Origin: Blattabacterium cuenoti
Lineage (GTDB): Bacteria; Bacteroidota; Bacteroidia; Flavobacteriales; Blattabacteriaceae
Length of the DNA: 64,000 nt
NCBI RefSeq assembly: GCF_014251335.1
Contig: NZ_CP059186.1
Span: forward strand, 126,289-190,288
Direction: 5' to 3'
Under the pieces are notes generated by a model that was not told the DNA's origin, did not search any database, and saw only the letters and a list, made by a program, of their open reading frames with translations. Below are positions 1 through 8,467 of this stretch, piece after piece; within the stretch, counting starts at the first letter, position 1, and every line of letters starts with the position of its first letter. The position numbers and the translations under genes were made by a program.

Positions 1-47
1 TTTTTTGAAATCTTTTTTTTTTGGTTATCGATTCCCTTTTTAGGCAT
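1..47 (-). CDS. N-terminal fragment, probably DUF4295 family protein
   Basis: Only the first 15 codons are present because the gene runs off the left edge. The readable start is MPKKGIDNQKKRFQK. It lies 17 bases downstream of rpmG on the same strand. In Bacteroidetes rpmB and rpmG are commonly followed by a small basic DUF4295 protein and then ftsY, and DUF4295 members start with M-[AP]-K-K and have a KRxxK stretch, so DUF4295 is the best guess. The N-terminus of ftsY is the main alternative. The call rests on position and a very short match. Confidence 0.4.
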   Translation of the reverse strand, partial: MPKKGIDNQKKKISK

Positions 48-64
48 TTTATATTAATTTAATT

Positions 65-247
65 TTATTTAATTTCTTTATGAATTGTATACTTTCTTAA
101 TATTGGGTTATATTTTTTTAGTTCAATTCTGTTTGGAGTATTTTTTTTATTTTTTGTTGTAACATATCTAGAACAACCAGGAATTCCAATTTTTTTTTGT
201 TCAATACATTCTAATATAACTTGTATTCTATTTCCTTTTTTTCCCAT
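65..247 (-). CDS. rpmG: 50S ribosomal protein L33
   Basis: Small basic protein of the large ribosomal subunit, 60 residues, normal for L33. The family pattern is clear: an N-terminal [14 protein letters not shown] strand, then [21 protein letters not shown], and the usual RKY near the C-terminus. It lacks the four-cysteine zinc pattern, so it is the zinc-free type. It lies 10 bases downstream of rpmB on the same strand, the usual rpmB-rpmG pair, and is probably co-transcribed with it and with the gene at the window edge. Confidence 0.95.
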   Translation of the reverse strand: MGKKGNRIQVILECIEQKKIGIPGCSRYVTTKNKKNTPNRIELKKYNPILRKYTIHKEIK

Positions 248-257
248 TTTAATTTAA

Positions 258-485
258 TTAATATTTATATTTAAAACGTTTTAAAACTTTTTCTATCCCT
301 ATTTTATTAATAAGTTTTACAGTAGAAATACAAACTTTTAGAGTAATCCACTTTTTTTCTTTTATCAAAAAAAAACGTTTTTTACATAAATTAATGTTAA
401 AACGACGTTTTTTTTTATTATTTGCATGAGATACTTTATTTCCTACCATGGCTTTTTTTCCTGTCAATTCACAAATTTTTGACAT
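258..485 (-). CDS. rpmB: 50S ribosomal protein L28
   Basis: Large-subunit ribosomal protein of 75 residues, the standard length. The start [20 protein letters not shown] is the classic L28 signature (usually C-x-TGKxPxxGNxxSHA), followed by KKRRFNINL and a C-terminal helix. It is the first gene of the leftward rpmB-rpmG run and diverges from yebC at 564, leaving a 78-base AT-only spacer that must hold promoters for both directions. No Shine-Dalgarno sequence precedes the start, as usual in Bacteroidetes. Confidence 0.95.
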   Translation of the reverse strand: MSKICELTGKKAMVGNKVSHANNKKKRRFNINLCKKRFFLIKEKKWITLKVCISTVKLINKIGIEKVLKRFKYKY

Positions 486-563
486 AATAATTTTTTTTGT
501 TAACTTATATGAACCAAAATAGCTATAAATATAATATTATTATCATACAAGACATTTATTATC

Positions 564-1268
564 ATGTCAGGACATAGCAAATGGTCAAATATACAACATA
601 GAAAATCAAATCAAGATTTCAAAAAATCTAAAAAATTTTCTAAAATTATTAAAGAAATTTCTGCTTCCGTAAAAGAATCAGGCACAAATAGCTCTCGTTT
701 CAAAAATGCAATTTTAAATGCTAAATCAGTCAATATTCCTAAAAATACTATACAAAAAGCAATAAAAAAAGCTTTACAGATCAAAACAGATGATTACAAA
801 AGTTTAAATTTAGAAGGACTAATACACGGAATTAGTATAATTATAGAATGCATGACGAATAACAGTATTAGAACAACTTCTAATATTAGAACACTTTTTA
901 ATAAAAATAAAGGAAGATTATGTCATAATGGGGAATTAACTCATTTTTTTCACAGAATGGGTGTTTTTTGTATAAAAAAAAAAGATATTCATTATTCAAT
1001 GGATGATTTTGAACTTATGGCAATAGATTTCGGAGCCCAAGATTTAAAAAAAGACCATAGCACAATCTATTTGTACACAAATTTTGAATATTTTGGATCT
1101 ATGAAAAACAATTTCAAAAAGTTAAAAATACTCCATGAATATAAAATAGAACATGTCCCAAAACAGACTAAATATATTTCAGTAGAAAAAAAAAATAAAG
1201 TTTTCAATTTAATTGAAAAACTTCATATGAATGAAGATGTAGAAAATATATACTCAAATTTAAATTAA
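564..1268 (+). CDS. yebC: YebC/PmpR family regulatory protein
   Basis: A 234-residue member of the YebC/TACO1 family. These proteins are annotated as transcriptional regulators, and members have also been linked to translation of difficult peptide stretches. The N-terminus MSGHSKWSNIQHRKSNQDFK is the diagnostic family start, followed by the KxFSKIIKEI helix. Length is close to the usual 235-250. The middle domain is diverged compared with free-living relatives (for example LCHNGELTHFFHRMG), as expected in a symbiont. Its stop codon overlaps by two bases the predicted P1 helix of the RNase P RNA gene downstream, so the two are probably co-transcribed. Confidence 0.93.
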   Translation: MSGHSKWSNIQHRKSNQDFKKSKKFSKIIKEISASVKESGTNSSRFKNAILNAKSVNIPKNTIQKAIKKALQIKTDDYKSLNLEGLIHGISIIIECMTNNSIRTTSNIRTLFNKNKGRLCHNGELTHFFHRMGVFCIKKKDIHYSMDDFELMAIDFGAQDLKKDHSTIYLYTNFEYFGSMKNNFKKLKILHEYKIEHVPKQTKYISVEKKNKVFNLIEKLHMNEDVENIYSNLN

Positions 1269-1577
1269 AAAGTAGAATGTCCTATCGCATTTTTTTAGTA
1301 AAAAAAATGAGGAAAGTCCGGACACCGTAGAGCAACACAATGGGTAACTCCCATCCATCGTAAGGTGAGGAATAGTGCAACAGAAAGAATGTACAGAATT
1401 TATTTATTATTTATTGCTGTAGTGAAATCATGTAAACTCTGTGTGGTGAAATGCCATGTATACCGGAAAACTAGCTCGGTTGAAACCGGGGGGTAGGCAG
1501 ATTGAAATCATGGGTAACCTAGATTCTAGATAAATGATAGGCATAAAAACAGAATCCGGCTTACAATTTTACTTTTT
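1267..1577 (+). ncRNA. rnpB: RNase P RNA (M1 RNA, catalytic subunit)
   Basis: The catalytic RNA that removes 5' leaders from pre-tRNAs. It is recognised from the universal P4-region blocks: GAGGAAAGTCCGGACACC at 1309-1326, the block around 1365-1388 ending in GTGCAACAGAAAG, the region near 1521-1543 (AGATAAATGATAGGC-like) and the 3' block ACAGAATCCGGCTTACA at 1549-1565. A P1 helix closes the ends: 1267-1274 (AAAAAGTA) pairs with 1570-1577 (TACTTTTT) and continues imperfectly with 1275-1280 against 1563-1569. Length of about 310 is compact but acceptable. The 5' end overlaps the yebC stop and the 3' end lies one base before tRNA-Ser. Ends are inferred from P1 pairing only. Confidence 0.93.
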
Positions 1578-1578
1578 C

Positions 1579-1663
1579 GGAGAGATGGCCGAGAGGATTA
1601 AGGCGCACGTCTGGAAAGCGTGTTCACAAAAAAGTGTCAAGGGTTCGAATCCCTTTCTCTCCG
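1579..1663 (+). tRNA. tRNA-Ser (anticodon GGA)
   Basis: Class II tRNA of 85 bases. The acceptor stem GGAGAGA (1579-1585) pairs with TCTCTCC (1656-1662), with discriminator G at 1663. The anticodon stem CACGT/GCGTG encloses loop CTGGAAA, giving GGA. A long variable arm (about 1619-1640) and the T-arm GGGTTCGAATCCC are clear. CCA is not encoded. It starts one base after the RNase P RNA with no terminator between, so it should be processed from the same transcript. Confidence 0.96.
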
Positions 1664-1676
1664 CTTTTTTTTATAT

Positions 1677-2843
1677 TTATAAATTTTCTATATCTCTTAA
1701 TTTTTTTTCTATCAAATTTGTTCTAACACCTAATAATCGATCTATATCCTTAGAAGCTCCTTGTAATTTATCTTGAGCTTGATGAAGCAATAATCCAAAT
1801 TTTGTGAATTCCTGTTTGACCGTTTCTAAAATTTTCCACACTTCAGAACTTCTTTTTTGAATAGCTAAAGTTCTGAAACCAATTTGTAAACTATTTAATA
1901 CAGCAGCTAATGTAGACGGGCCTGCTATCACTGTTTTATATTTTCTTAATAATTCCTCTAACAAGCTAGAATTTCTTACAATTTCAGCATATATTCCTTC
2001 AAAAGGTAAAAAAAGAATAGCAAAATCAGTAGTATATGGAGGATCAATATATTTATATTGAATATCTTTGGACATTTTTTTTAATACAGATTCCATATTT
2101 TTTATAGCTGTTTCTATATTTTTTTTTTCTCCATTACGATAAGCTTTTTGTACTTTTTCATAAGTTTCTTTCGGGAACTTAACATCAATAGGTAACCATA
2201 TCATATTTCCGTTTTCAAGTCCTGGAAGTTTAATTGCAAATTCTACTACAAAATTTGTACTAGATTTGGTAACAACATTAGAAGCGTATTGTTCTGGAGA
2301 TAAAATTTGTTGTAAAAGCATTGAAAGCTGCATTTCGCTAAAACTTCCACATATTTTTACATGATTTAAGGTACTTTTTAAAGAACTCACATCTTTTGCT
2401 AAGATCTTCATTTCGCCTAAACCTTCTTGTAAAAAGAATAATTGGTTTCCAATTATTTCGAATGATTTCCCCAAATGAAGATTTAAAGAAGTTTGAAGTT
2501 TCTCACTAACATTTTCTCTTATTTCCTCAAGTTTTTTTTCAATAATTTTAATTAATTTTTCCTGTGATGTGGAGACAGAATCTAATTTTCTATCTTGACT
2601 ATCAATGTAAAACTGAACTTTTTTATCTATAGCATCCTGAAAAATTTTTACAGTTTGTATTAAACTATTTTTCATTTCCATTAAAGAATCGACTACTTCA
2701 ATTCTACTATATTTAGATAATTTTTGAATTTCATTCTGTTGATCTTTAAATTCCTTTCTAAAAAAAAATTCTAATTTTCTAAAAAAATATATGCAGCATA
2801 TGAAAAAAATAAAAAAATTAAAAAATATAAATGAATAATACAT
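1677..2843 (-). CDS. rmuC: RmuC family DNA recombination protein
   Basis: A 388-residue RmuC family protein, a group with a restriction-endonuclease-like fold connected to limiting DNA inversions and rearrangements. A hydrophobic N-terminal segment (about residues 3-22) suggests membrane anchoring, followed by a long coiled coil (about 30-150) and the conserved RmuC core from about 190, with LPGLENGNMIWLPIDVKFP, TTDFAILFLPFEGIYAEI, VIAGPSTLAAVLNSLQIGFR and a final helix. Length is within the family range. Transcribed toward rnpB/tRNA-Ser and ending 13 bases from the tRNA. Its retention is notable because few recombination genes usually survive in such genomes. Confidence 0.88.
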   Translation of the reverse strand: MYYSFIFFNFFIFFICCIYFFRKLEFFFRKEFKDQQNEIQKLSKYSRIEVVDSLMEMKNSLIQTVKIFQDAIDKKVQFYIDSQDRKLDSVSTSQEKLIKIIEKKLEEIRENVSEKLQTSLNLHLGKSFEIIGNQLFFLQEGLGEMKILAKDVSSLKSTLNHVKICGSFSEMQLSMLLQQILSPEQYASNVVTKSSTNFVVEFAIKLPGLENGNMIWLPIDVKFPKETYEKVQKAYRNGEKKNIETAIKNMESVLKKMSKDIQYKYIDPPYTTDFAILFLPFEGIYAEIVRNSSLLEELLRKYKTVIAGPSTLAAVLNSLQIGFRTLAIQKRSSEVWKILETVKQEFTKFGLLLHQAQDKLQGASKDIDRLLGVRTNLIEKKLRDIENL

Positions 2844-2862
2844 TTAAATTATGAGGAAAAAA

Positions 2863-2935
<73 letters not shown>

Positions 2936-2994
2936 AATATTATATTTGTGAATATAATCTTTTTCATCTAAAAAATCAAATATTAAAAATTTAT

Positions 2995-4617
2995 TCATCC
3001 ATTCATAGATATTAAAAACTCTTCATTATTTTGAGTTCTAGATATTCTAGATCTTAAAAATTCCATCGCTTCCACTGGATTCATATCGGAAAGATGTTTT
3101 CTCAAAATCCACATTCTTTGTAATGTGTTTGGATCAAGTAAAAGATTATCTTTTCTTGTACTAGATGAAACAAGATCAATAGCTGGATAAATTCGTTTAT
3201 TAGCTATTTTTCTATCTAATTGAAGTTCTTTATTTCCTGTTCCTTTAAATTCTTCAAAAATTACTTCATCCATTTTTGATCCTGTATCAATCATCGCTGT
3301 GGCAATTATAGATAAAGATCCACCATTTTCTATGTTTCTAGCCGCTCCAAAAAATCTCTTGGGTCTGTGTAATGCGTTCGCATCTACTCCTCCTGATAAT
3401 ACCTTTCCAGATGCAGGAGAAACAGTGTTATAAGCACGTGCTAAGCGCGTAATAGAATCTAACAATATGACTACGTCATGTGAGCATTCTACCATTCTTT
3501 TTGCTTTTTGCAAAACAATGTTAGCGACTTTAACATGTCGATCTGCAGGTTCATCAAAAGTAGATGCAATAACTTCTCCTTTCACATTTCTCTGCATATC
3601 TGTAACTTCTTCCGGACGTTCATCAATCAATAATATAATCAAATATACTTCAGGATGATTCGCCGCAATAGCATTAGCTATTTCTTTTAATAAAGTAGTT
3701 TTACCTGTTTTAGGGGGAGCGACGATCATTCCTCTTTGTCCTTTTCCTATAGGAGTAAAAAGATCTACAATTCTTGTAGAAAGAGTTGCATTTTTTTCAG
3801 CTAATTTAAATTTTTCGTTTGGGAATAATGGAGTTAAATGTTCAAAAGAATCTCTGTCCCTAACAAAAGAAGGAGATCTTCCATTAATTTCAAGAATTTT
3901 AATTAATGGAAAATATTTTTCACCATTTTTAGGTGGACGTACTTCTCCCCTTATTGTATCTCCTGTTTTCATTCCAAAAAGCCTAATTTGAGATTGAGAA
4001 ACATAAATGTCATCTGGAGATGATAAATAATTAAAATCAGAAGATCTTAAAAATCCATAATTTTCTGGCATAATTTCCAATACCCCTTCACTAATTATTA
4101 TACCTTCAAACTCATATTCAGGAGTACGGTATTTATTAGAAGAAACTTTCTGTGATCCTACTTCCGTTCCAGGAGTACGGTATTTATTAGAAGAAACTTT
4201 CTGTGATCCTACTTCCGTTTCAGGAGATATATTTTGAGCTTCGAATCTATCATTTTTTTTCCAATTAGAAAAATTTTGATGCTTCTTTTGAAATTTCGTG
4301 GATTCTTCTGAAAGTTTATAATTCGAAATTTTTAAATGTTCTTGGGAAATCAATTTTTTTTTACCATTTATGTTTTTGTTTTCTAAAAATGAATTTTTAG
4401 ATTCAGTGTTTTTTCGCATTTTAAATCCTTTTTTTAAAGGATTTTCTCTTTTTGAATTTGAAGCAGAAGTATTTTTATTATTATTATTGAAAATGGAAAT
4501 AATTTTTTCTAAAAGCTCGTTTTTTCGTAATTGCGTACATTTCTTTAATCCTGATGACCGAGCAATCTCCTGTAATTCAAAAAGTTTTTTACTTTTTAAT
4601 TCAGTTATATCAAACAT
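2995..4617 (-). CDS. rho: Transcription termination factor Rho
   Basis: Hexameric RNA helicase that ends transcription of unstructured RNAs; 540 residues. Order: an N-terminal Rho_N (SAP-like) helix (about 1-45, [20 protein letters not shown]), a lysine/serine/asparagine-rich low-complexity linker (about 46-165), the RNA-binding cold-shock-like domain ([21 protein letters not shown] from about 178) and the ATPase core with Walker [11 protein letters not shown] (about 303-312) and Walker [16 protein letters not shown] long linker is common in Bacteroidetes Rho proteins. It contains a 51-base tandem duplication (see repeat). It precedes a DUF4293 gene in the opposite direction, a neighbour often seen in this phylum. 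Confidence 0.97.
   Translation of the reverse strand: MFDITELKSKKLFELQEIARSSGLKKCTQLRKNELLEKIISIFNNNNKNTSASNSKRENPLKKGFKMRKNTESKNSFLENKNINGKKKLISQEHLKISNYKLSEESTKFQKKHQNFSNWKKNDRFEAQNISPETEVGSQKVSSNKYRTPGTEVGSQKVSSNKYRTPEYEFEGIIISEGVLEIMPENYGFLRSSDFNYLSSPDDIYVSQSQIRLFGMKTGDTIRGEVRPPKNGEKYFPLIKILEINGRSPSFVRDRDSFEHLTPLFPNEKFKLAEKNATLSTRIVDLFTPIGKGQRGMIVAPPKTGKTTLLKEIANAIAANHPEVYLIILLIDERPEEVTDMQRNVKGEVIASTFDEPADRHVKVANIVLQKAKRMVECSHDVVILLDSITRLARAYNTVSPASGKVLSGGVDANALHRPKRFFGAARNIENGGSLSIIATAMIDTGSKMDEVIFEEFKGTGNKELQLDRKIANKRIYPAIDLVSSSTRKDNLLLDPNTLQRMWILRKHLSDMNPVEAMEFLRSRISRTQNNEEFLISMNG
4121..4222 (-). repeat. 51-bp in-frame tandem duplication within rho
   Basis: Two adjacent copies, 4121-4171 and 4172-4222, differ at about one base near the end. 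Each encodes a 17-residue unit beginning [16 protein letters not shown] in the Rho linker. The period is a multiple of three, so the frame is kept. The near-identity suggests a recent duplication by replication slippage in a segment under weak constraint. Confidence 0.95.
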
Positions 4618-4772
4618 AAAGTGATTGGGTTTTATATATAATATATATGTTTGGAATATATTTTTTAGTATATGTTATGAAAAAAAATAACTTAGAAACG
4701 ATAAATACAATTATACAAAAAATTAACTTGAACTTTAATAACATTATAAAAATAATTTAATCTTTATTATGT

Positions 4773-5183
4773 ATGTTATATAGGATACAAACATTGTATT
4801 TACTTATTTCTATTTTTATTTATTCTTTTTTCATATACTTTTTATGTTTTTTAAATAAAAAAATAATTAGTTTTTTTTATTTTCATTTGTATTTAAAAAA
4901 AACAATTTTAATTTTTATAATTATATGTCTATTTCTATCTATTTTAAGTTTTTTTCTTTTTAAAAAGAAAAAATTGCAAATATTTTTCAACGAAATTAAT
5001 ATACTTACTAATATTATTCATGTAATAATCCTTTTTTTTTCATGTTATCAATTGAATATGAATATATACATATTAATCATGTTTATTTTTTTTATATTAT
5101 TATGTATATGTATTTTATATATAACGAACAAAGCTATAAAAAAAGATATCGAATTAATCGATTCTATAAATCGAATACGATAA
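4773..5183 (+). CDS. DUF4293 family integral membrane protein
   Basis: A 136-residue protein with four strongly hydrophobic segments (about residues 8-27, 44-62, 78-94 and 97-117) and short basic loops, so an inner-membrane protein. The start MLYRIQTLYLLIS fits the DUF4293 pattern (M-[IL]-x-R-[IV]-Q-T-[LV]-Y), a Bacteroidetes-specific family without assigned function that commonly sits next to rho, as here. Another ATG four bases upstream is in a different frame. The protein is phenylalanine- and isoleucine-rich, reflecting base composition as well as membrane insertion. Function unknown. Confidence 0.75.
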   Translation: MLYRIQTLYLLISIFIYSFFIYFLCFLNKKIISFFYFHLYLKKTILIFIIICLFLSILSFFLFKKKKLQIFFNEINILTNIIHVIILFFSCYQLNMNIYILIMFIFFILLCICILYITNKAIKKDIELIDSINRIR

Positions 5184-5224
5184 TAATTGATTCAAATATA
5201 ATAGAGATTATAAAGGTTTAAAAA

Positions 5225-6310
5225 ATGAAAAAAACTTCATTTATTCAAAAGTTAGAAGTTTATAAAAAGGAATTTCATGAAATTTCAAAATCAATTATAC
5301 AACCTAATATTATATCTGATCAAAAAAAGTACAAAATATTATTAAAGAAATACAAAGTTTTAGAAAAAATAGTCTCTCTTTATGAAGAATACAATAAAAA
5401 GTTGACTCTTCTTAAAGAAATAAATTTTATTTTAGAAAACGATTCTGATACGGAAATGAAAGAATTAGCTACAACAGAAAAATACAAAATTTTAGAAAAT
5501 TTATCTTCTCTTGAAAAAGAATCCTATGACCTACTCTTTTATTCAAGAGAAAAGGATGCAACAGAAGAAGAAGATCATAGAAACGCTGCTATCGTGGAAT
5601 TACGTTCTGGAACAGGAGGAAATGAAGCATGTCTTTTTGTTGAAGATATATTAAGAATGTATACTATGTATTTTAAAAAATCAGGTTGGAAATATAAAAT
5701 CATACATGCTCAAAAAGGAGGAATAAAAGGATTCAAAGAAATTATTTTAGATGTAAATGGTGAAGAAGGAGTTTATGGAAATTTAAAGTTTGAGTCTGGA
5801 GTACATAGAGTGCAAAGAATTCCAAGAACAGAATCTCAAGGAAGAGTTCACACTTCTGCTATTACCGTAGCGGTTCTCCCTAAAGTAAAAGATATAGAAG
5901 TAGATATTAATTTATCTGATATAAAAAAAGATACTTTTAGATCTAGTGGATCTGGAGGACAACATGTAAATAAAACAGAATCTGCTGTACGATTAACACA
6001 TATTCCAAGTAAAATTACAGTAGAATGTCAAGAAGAACGTTCTCAACATAAAAACTTTGAAAAAGCTATAAGTGTTTTAAGATCAAGAATTTATCAAATT
6101 GAAAAAGAAAAAAGACTAAAAAAAATATCTATAAAAAGAAAATCCCTGATTTCTACAGGGGATCGTTCCGTAAAAATTCGTACCTACAATTATCCTAAAA
6201 ATAGAGTAACGGATCATAGAATTCATAAATCCATTTATGATCTTGCAGGATTTATGAATGGAAACATTCAAGAAATGATTAATTTATTAAAATTGTTTGA
6301 AAAAAAATAA
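5225..6310 (+). CDS. prfA: Peptide chain release factor 1
   Basis: Class I release factor reading UAA and UAG; 361 residues, the usual length. The catalytic GGQ motif is at residues 244-246 within [16 protein letters not shown], and the codon-recognition tripeptide (P-x-T in RF1) is PRT at 200-202 in [20 protein letters not shown]1 rather than RF2 is supported by this P-x-T motif instead of the S-P-F of RF2 and by the absence of a programmed frameshift near codon 25. It converges with accC, with only eight bases between the stop codons. Confidence 0.97.
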   Translation: MKKTSFIQKLEVYKKEFHEISKSIIQPNIISDQKKYKILLKKYKVLEKIVSLYEEYNKKLTLLKEINFILENDSDTEMKELATTEKYKILENLSSLEKESYDLLFYSREKDATEEEDHRNAAIVELRSGTGGNEACLFVEDILRMYTMYFKKSGWKYKIIHAQKGGIKGFKEIILDVNGEEGVYGNLKFESGVHRVQRIPRTESQGRVHTSAITVAVLPKVKDIEVDINLSDIKKDTFRSSGSGGQHVNKTESAVRLTHIPSKITVECQEERSQHKNFEKAISVLRSRIYQIEKEKRLKKISIKRKSLISTGDRSVKIRTYNYPKNRVTDHRIHKSIYDLAGFMNGNIQEMINLLKLFEKK

Positions 6311-6318
6311 CATTCATT

Positions 6319-7671
6319 TTATAAAAAAAAATCGGAATTTAGATTATCTAAAAAATTTGTATTATAATCCCCTTTTAAAAAATCATTATTTTGCATAAGT
6401 TTTCTGTGAAAAGGAAGAGTTGTATGTATTCCTTCTATAACAAATTCATCTAAAGAACGACGCATTTTTTCAATGGTTTCTCTTCTACTTTTTGCCGTAG
6501 TAATAATTTTAGCAATCATAGGATCATAATAATGTGGGACAAAGTATCCTGCATAAATATGTGTGTCAATCCGTACGCCTTTTCCTCCAGGTAAATGCAT
6601 TTGAGTTATTTTTCCAGGAACAGGACGAAAATTGTGATGCGGTTCTTCTGCATTAATTCTACATTCTATTGAATACATTTTTGGATAATAATTTTTTTTT
6701 ATAGAAAGTTTTTTACCATAAGCTAAAAATATTTGTTCTTGAATTAAATCTAAACCTGTTATTTCTTCGGTTATAGTATGTTCCACTTGTATTCTCGGAT
6801 TCATTTCCATAAAATAAAAATTCTTATTTCTATCTACCAAAAATTCTATAGTTCCTACTCCTTCATAATAAAGGTGTTCAGCCACTTTTACGGCTTCTTC
6901 TCCCATTTTTTTTCTAAGATGTGTAGTTAAAAATGGAGAGGGGGCTTCTTCTACCAATTTTTGGTTTCTTCTTTGAATGGAACAATCTCTTTCTGATAAA
7001 TGACATGCTTCTCCATATTTATCTCCTAGAATTTGTATTTCTATGTGTCTTGGATTTAAAATTAATTTTTCTATATACATCTCTTTTTTTCCAAAACAAG
7101 ACCAAGCCTCTTTTTTAGCTTCTTCCCAAGAATTTTTTAAATGATTTTTATCCAAAACAGATCGGATTCCTTTACCTCCACCTCCAGAAACAGCTTTTAT
7201 AATAATCGGATATCCTATCTTATCTGCAATTTTCTCAATATCTTTATAAGAGGATTCAAAAAAACAATCAGATCCAGGTAAACAAGAAATTCCAATTTTT
7301 TTCATAGTTTTTTTAGCTGAAATTTTATTCCCCATTTGAATCATATGACTAGGTTTAGCCCCAATGAATTTTATATCATGTTTATGGCACATAGAAGAAA
7401 AATATGCATTTTCAGACAAAAATCCATATCCAGGATGAATGGCATCTGCATTTGTAATTTCTGCTGCAGAAATCAAATTTGGTATATTTAAATAAGATTG
7501 ATATGAATGTGGAGGCCCAATACACACAGCTTCATCTGCAAAATAAACATGAAGACTATGTTTATCTGCTGTAGAATAAACAGCTACAGTTTTAATCCCC
7601 ATTTCTTTAGCTGTTCGTATTATTCGTAAAGCAATTTCTCCACGATTAGCTATTAATATTTTTTTAAACAT
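6319..7671 (-). CDS. accC: Acetyl-CoA carboxylase, biotin carboxylase subunit
   Basis: ATP-dependent carboxylation of the biotin on AccB, the first half-reaction of malonyl-CoA synthesis. 450 residues, normal. Order: biotin-carboxylase N-domain from the start (FKKILIANRGEIALRIIRTAKEMG), ATP-grasp domain with the glycine loop SGGGGKGIR (about 163-171), metal and catalytic segment FMEMNPRIQVEHTITE (about 288-303), and the C-terminal domain. It is the last gene of the rpmF-accB-accC operon, six bases after accB. The AccD partner is at 51.1-52.0 kb; AccA is not in this window. Confidence 0.97.
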   Translation of the reverse strand: MFKKILIANRGEIALRIIRTAKEMGIKTVAVYSTADKHSLHVYFADEAVCIGPPHSYQSYLNIPNLISAAEITNADAIHPGYGFLSENAYFSSMCHKHDIKFIGAKPSHMIQMGNKISAKKTMKKIGISCLPGSDCFFESSYKDIEKIADKIGYPIIIKAVSGGGGKGIRSVLDKNHLKNSWEEAKKEAWSCFGKKEMYIEKLILNPRHIEIQILGDKYGEACHLSERDCSIQRRNQKLVEEAPSPFLTTHLRKKMGEEAVKVAEHLYYEGVGTIEFLVDRNKNFYFMEMNPRIQVEHTITEEITGLDLIQEQIFLAYGKKLSIKKNYYPKMYSIECRINAEEPHHNFRPVPGKITQMHLPGGKGVRIDTHIYAGYFVPHYYDPMIAKIITTAKSRRETIEKMRRSLDEFVIEGIHTTLPFHRKLMQNNDFLKGDYNTNFLDNLNSDFFL

Positions 7672-7677
7672 AAAAAT

Positions 7678-8154
7678 TTAAAAATTCGGATCTATAAGAA
7701 ATAAAGGCTGTTCATAATCAACAGGAGAAGCATCTTCCACTAAAACTTTAACCAATTTTCCATTTACTTCTGATTCAATATCATTAAACAGTTTCATGGC
7801 TTCTATTACACAAACTTTTGTTCCTATTTTTATTTTATCTCCTATTTTTACAAAAGGGTCTTGATCTGGATGAGGCTTTATGTAAAATGTTCCTATCATA
7901 GGAGATTTTATGGTTAAATATTCATTTTTATTTTCTTTTTCTATTTTATAAAATCTATCAGAAAAATCAGATATAGAAGAAGATGATGATGAAGATATTT
8001 TAGTAGGATAAGTAGGACTCCATGAACGTTTATCATTTTTTATTATTGTTCTATTTTTCATATATATTTCAGTATTTCCTATTTTAATCCTTATTTCATC
8101 AATATTTGAAGCCGAAATAAATTGAATCAGGGATTTGATTTTTTTTAAATCCAT
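7678..8154 (-). CDS. accB: Biotin carboxyl carrier protein of acetyl-CoA carboxylase
   Basis: Carrier protein that shuttles carboxylated biotin between AccC and the carboxyltransferase; 158 residues. The N-terminal helix MDLKKIKSLIQFISASNIDEI is typical of AccB, followed by a serine-rich linker (about 52-65) and a biotinyl domain from about 78 (IKSPMIGTFYIKPHPDQDPFVKIGD has the E. coli-like thumb). The biotinylated lysine is in VIEAMKLFNDIE; the usual residue after Leu is Met, here Phe. Located between rpmF and accC on one strand. Confidence 0.96.
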   Translation of the reverse strand: MDLKKIKSLIQFISASNIDEIRIKIGNTEIYMKNRTIIKNDKRSWSPTYPTKISSSSSSSISDFSDRFYKIEKENKNEYLTIKSPMIGTFYIKPHPDQDPFVKIGDKIKIGTKVCVIEAMKLFNDIESEVNGKLVKVLVEDASPVDYEQPLFLIDPNF

Positions 8155-8179
8155 AATTTATTTTCCTTTTATTTTATAT

Positions 8180-8380
8180 TTATAAGGATTCTTTTTTATT
8201 TTTTTTACTATATACAATCTTACCTCTATAATAAAGGTTGTTTTCATGCCAATGCGCATGATGATATAAATGTTTTTGATTGGTCACAACACATTTTGCT
8301 AATAAAGGTTCTTTTATTTTAAAATGACTTCTTCTTTTATTTCTTCTAGATTTAGATTGTCTTCTTTTAGGATGAGCCAT
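8180..8380 (-). CDS. rpmF: 50S ribosomal protein L32
   Basis: Large-subunit ribosomal protein, 66 residues. The start MAHPKRRQSKSRRNKRRSHFK is the L32 signature. The region usually carrying two CxxC pairs has only one cysteine (AKCVVTNQKHLYHHAHW), so it should not bind zinc tightly. The protein heads the rpmF-accB-accC run; linkage of L32 to fatty-acid genes is widespread in bacteria. It diverges from proS with an 87-base spacer that should contain both promoters. Confidence 0.95.
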   Translation of the reverse strand: MAHPKRRQSKSRRNKRRSHFKIKEPLLAKCVVTNQKHLYHHAHWHENNLYYRGKIVYSKKNKKESL

Positions 8381-8467
8381 AAATATTTATTTAATAAATT
8401 ACTAATTTAGAAATAAAATTAGATGTGTTAAATAATTTTTATATCTTTCAAAATAGAATCATTTATT

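Noticed and set aside
1534..1776. 80-codon plus-strand frame across rnpB and tRNA-Ser
   Set aside because: It overlaps the conserved 3' part of the RNase P RNA, the whole tRNA and the end of rmuC; not a protein gene.
4677..4760. 27-codon frame between rho and the DUF4293 gene
   Set aside because: Simple A/T-rich composition (I, N, K), no family match, and too short to support without conservation data.
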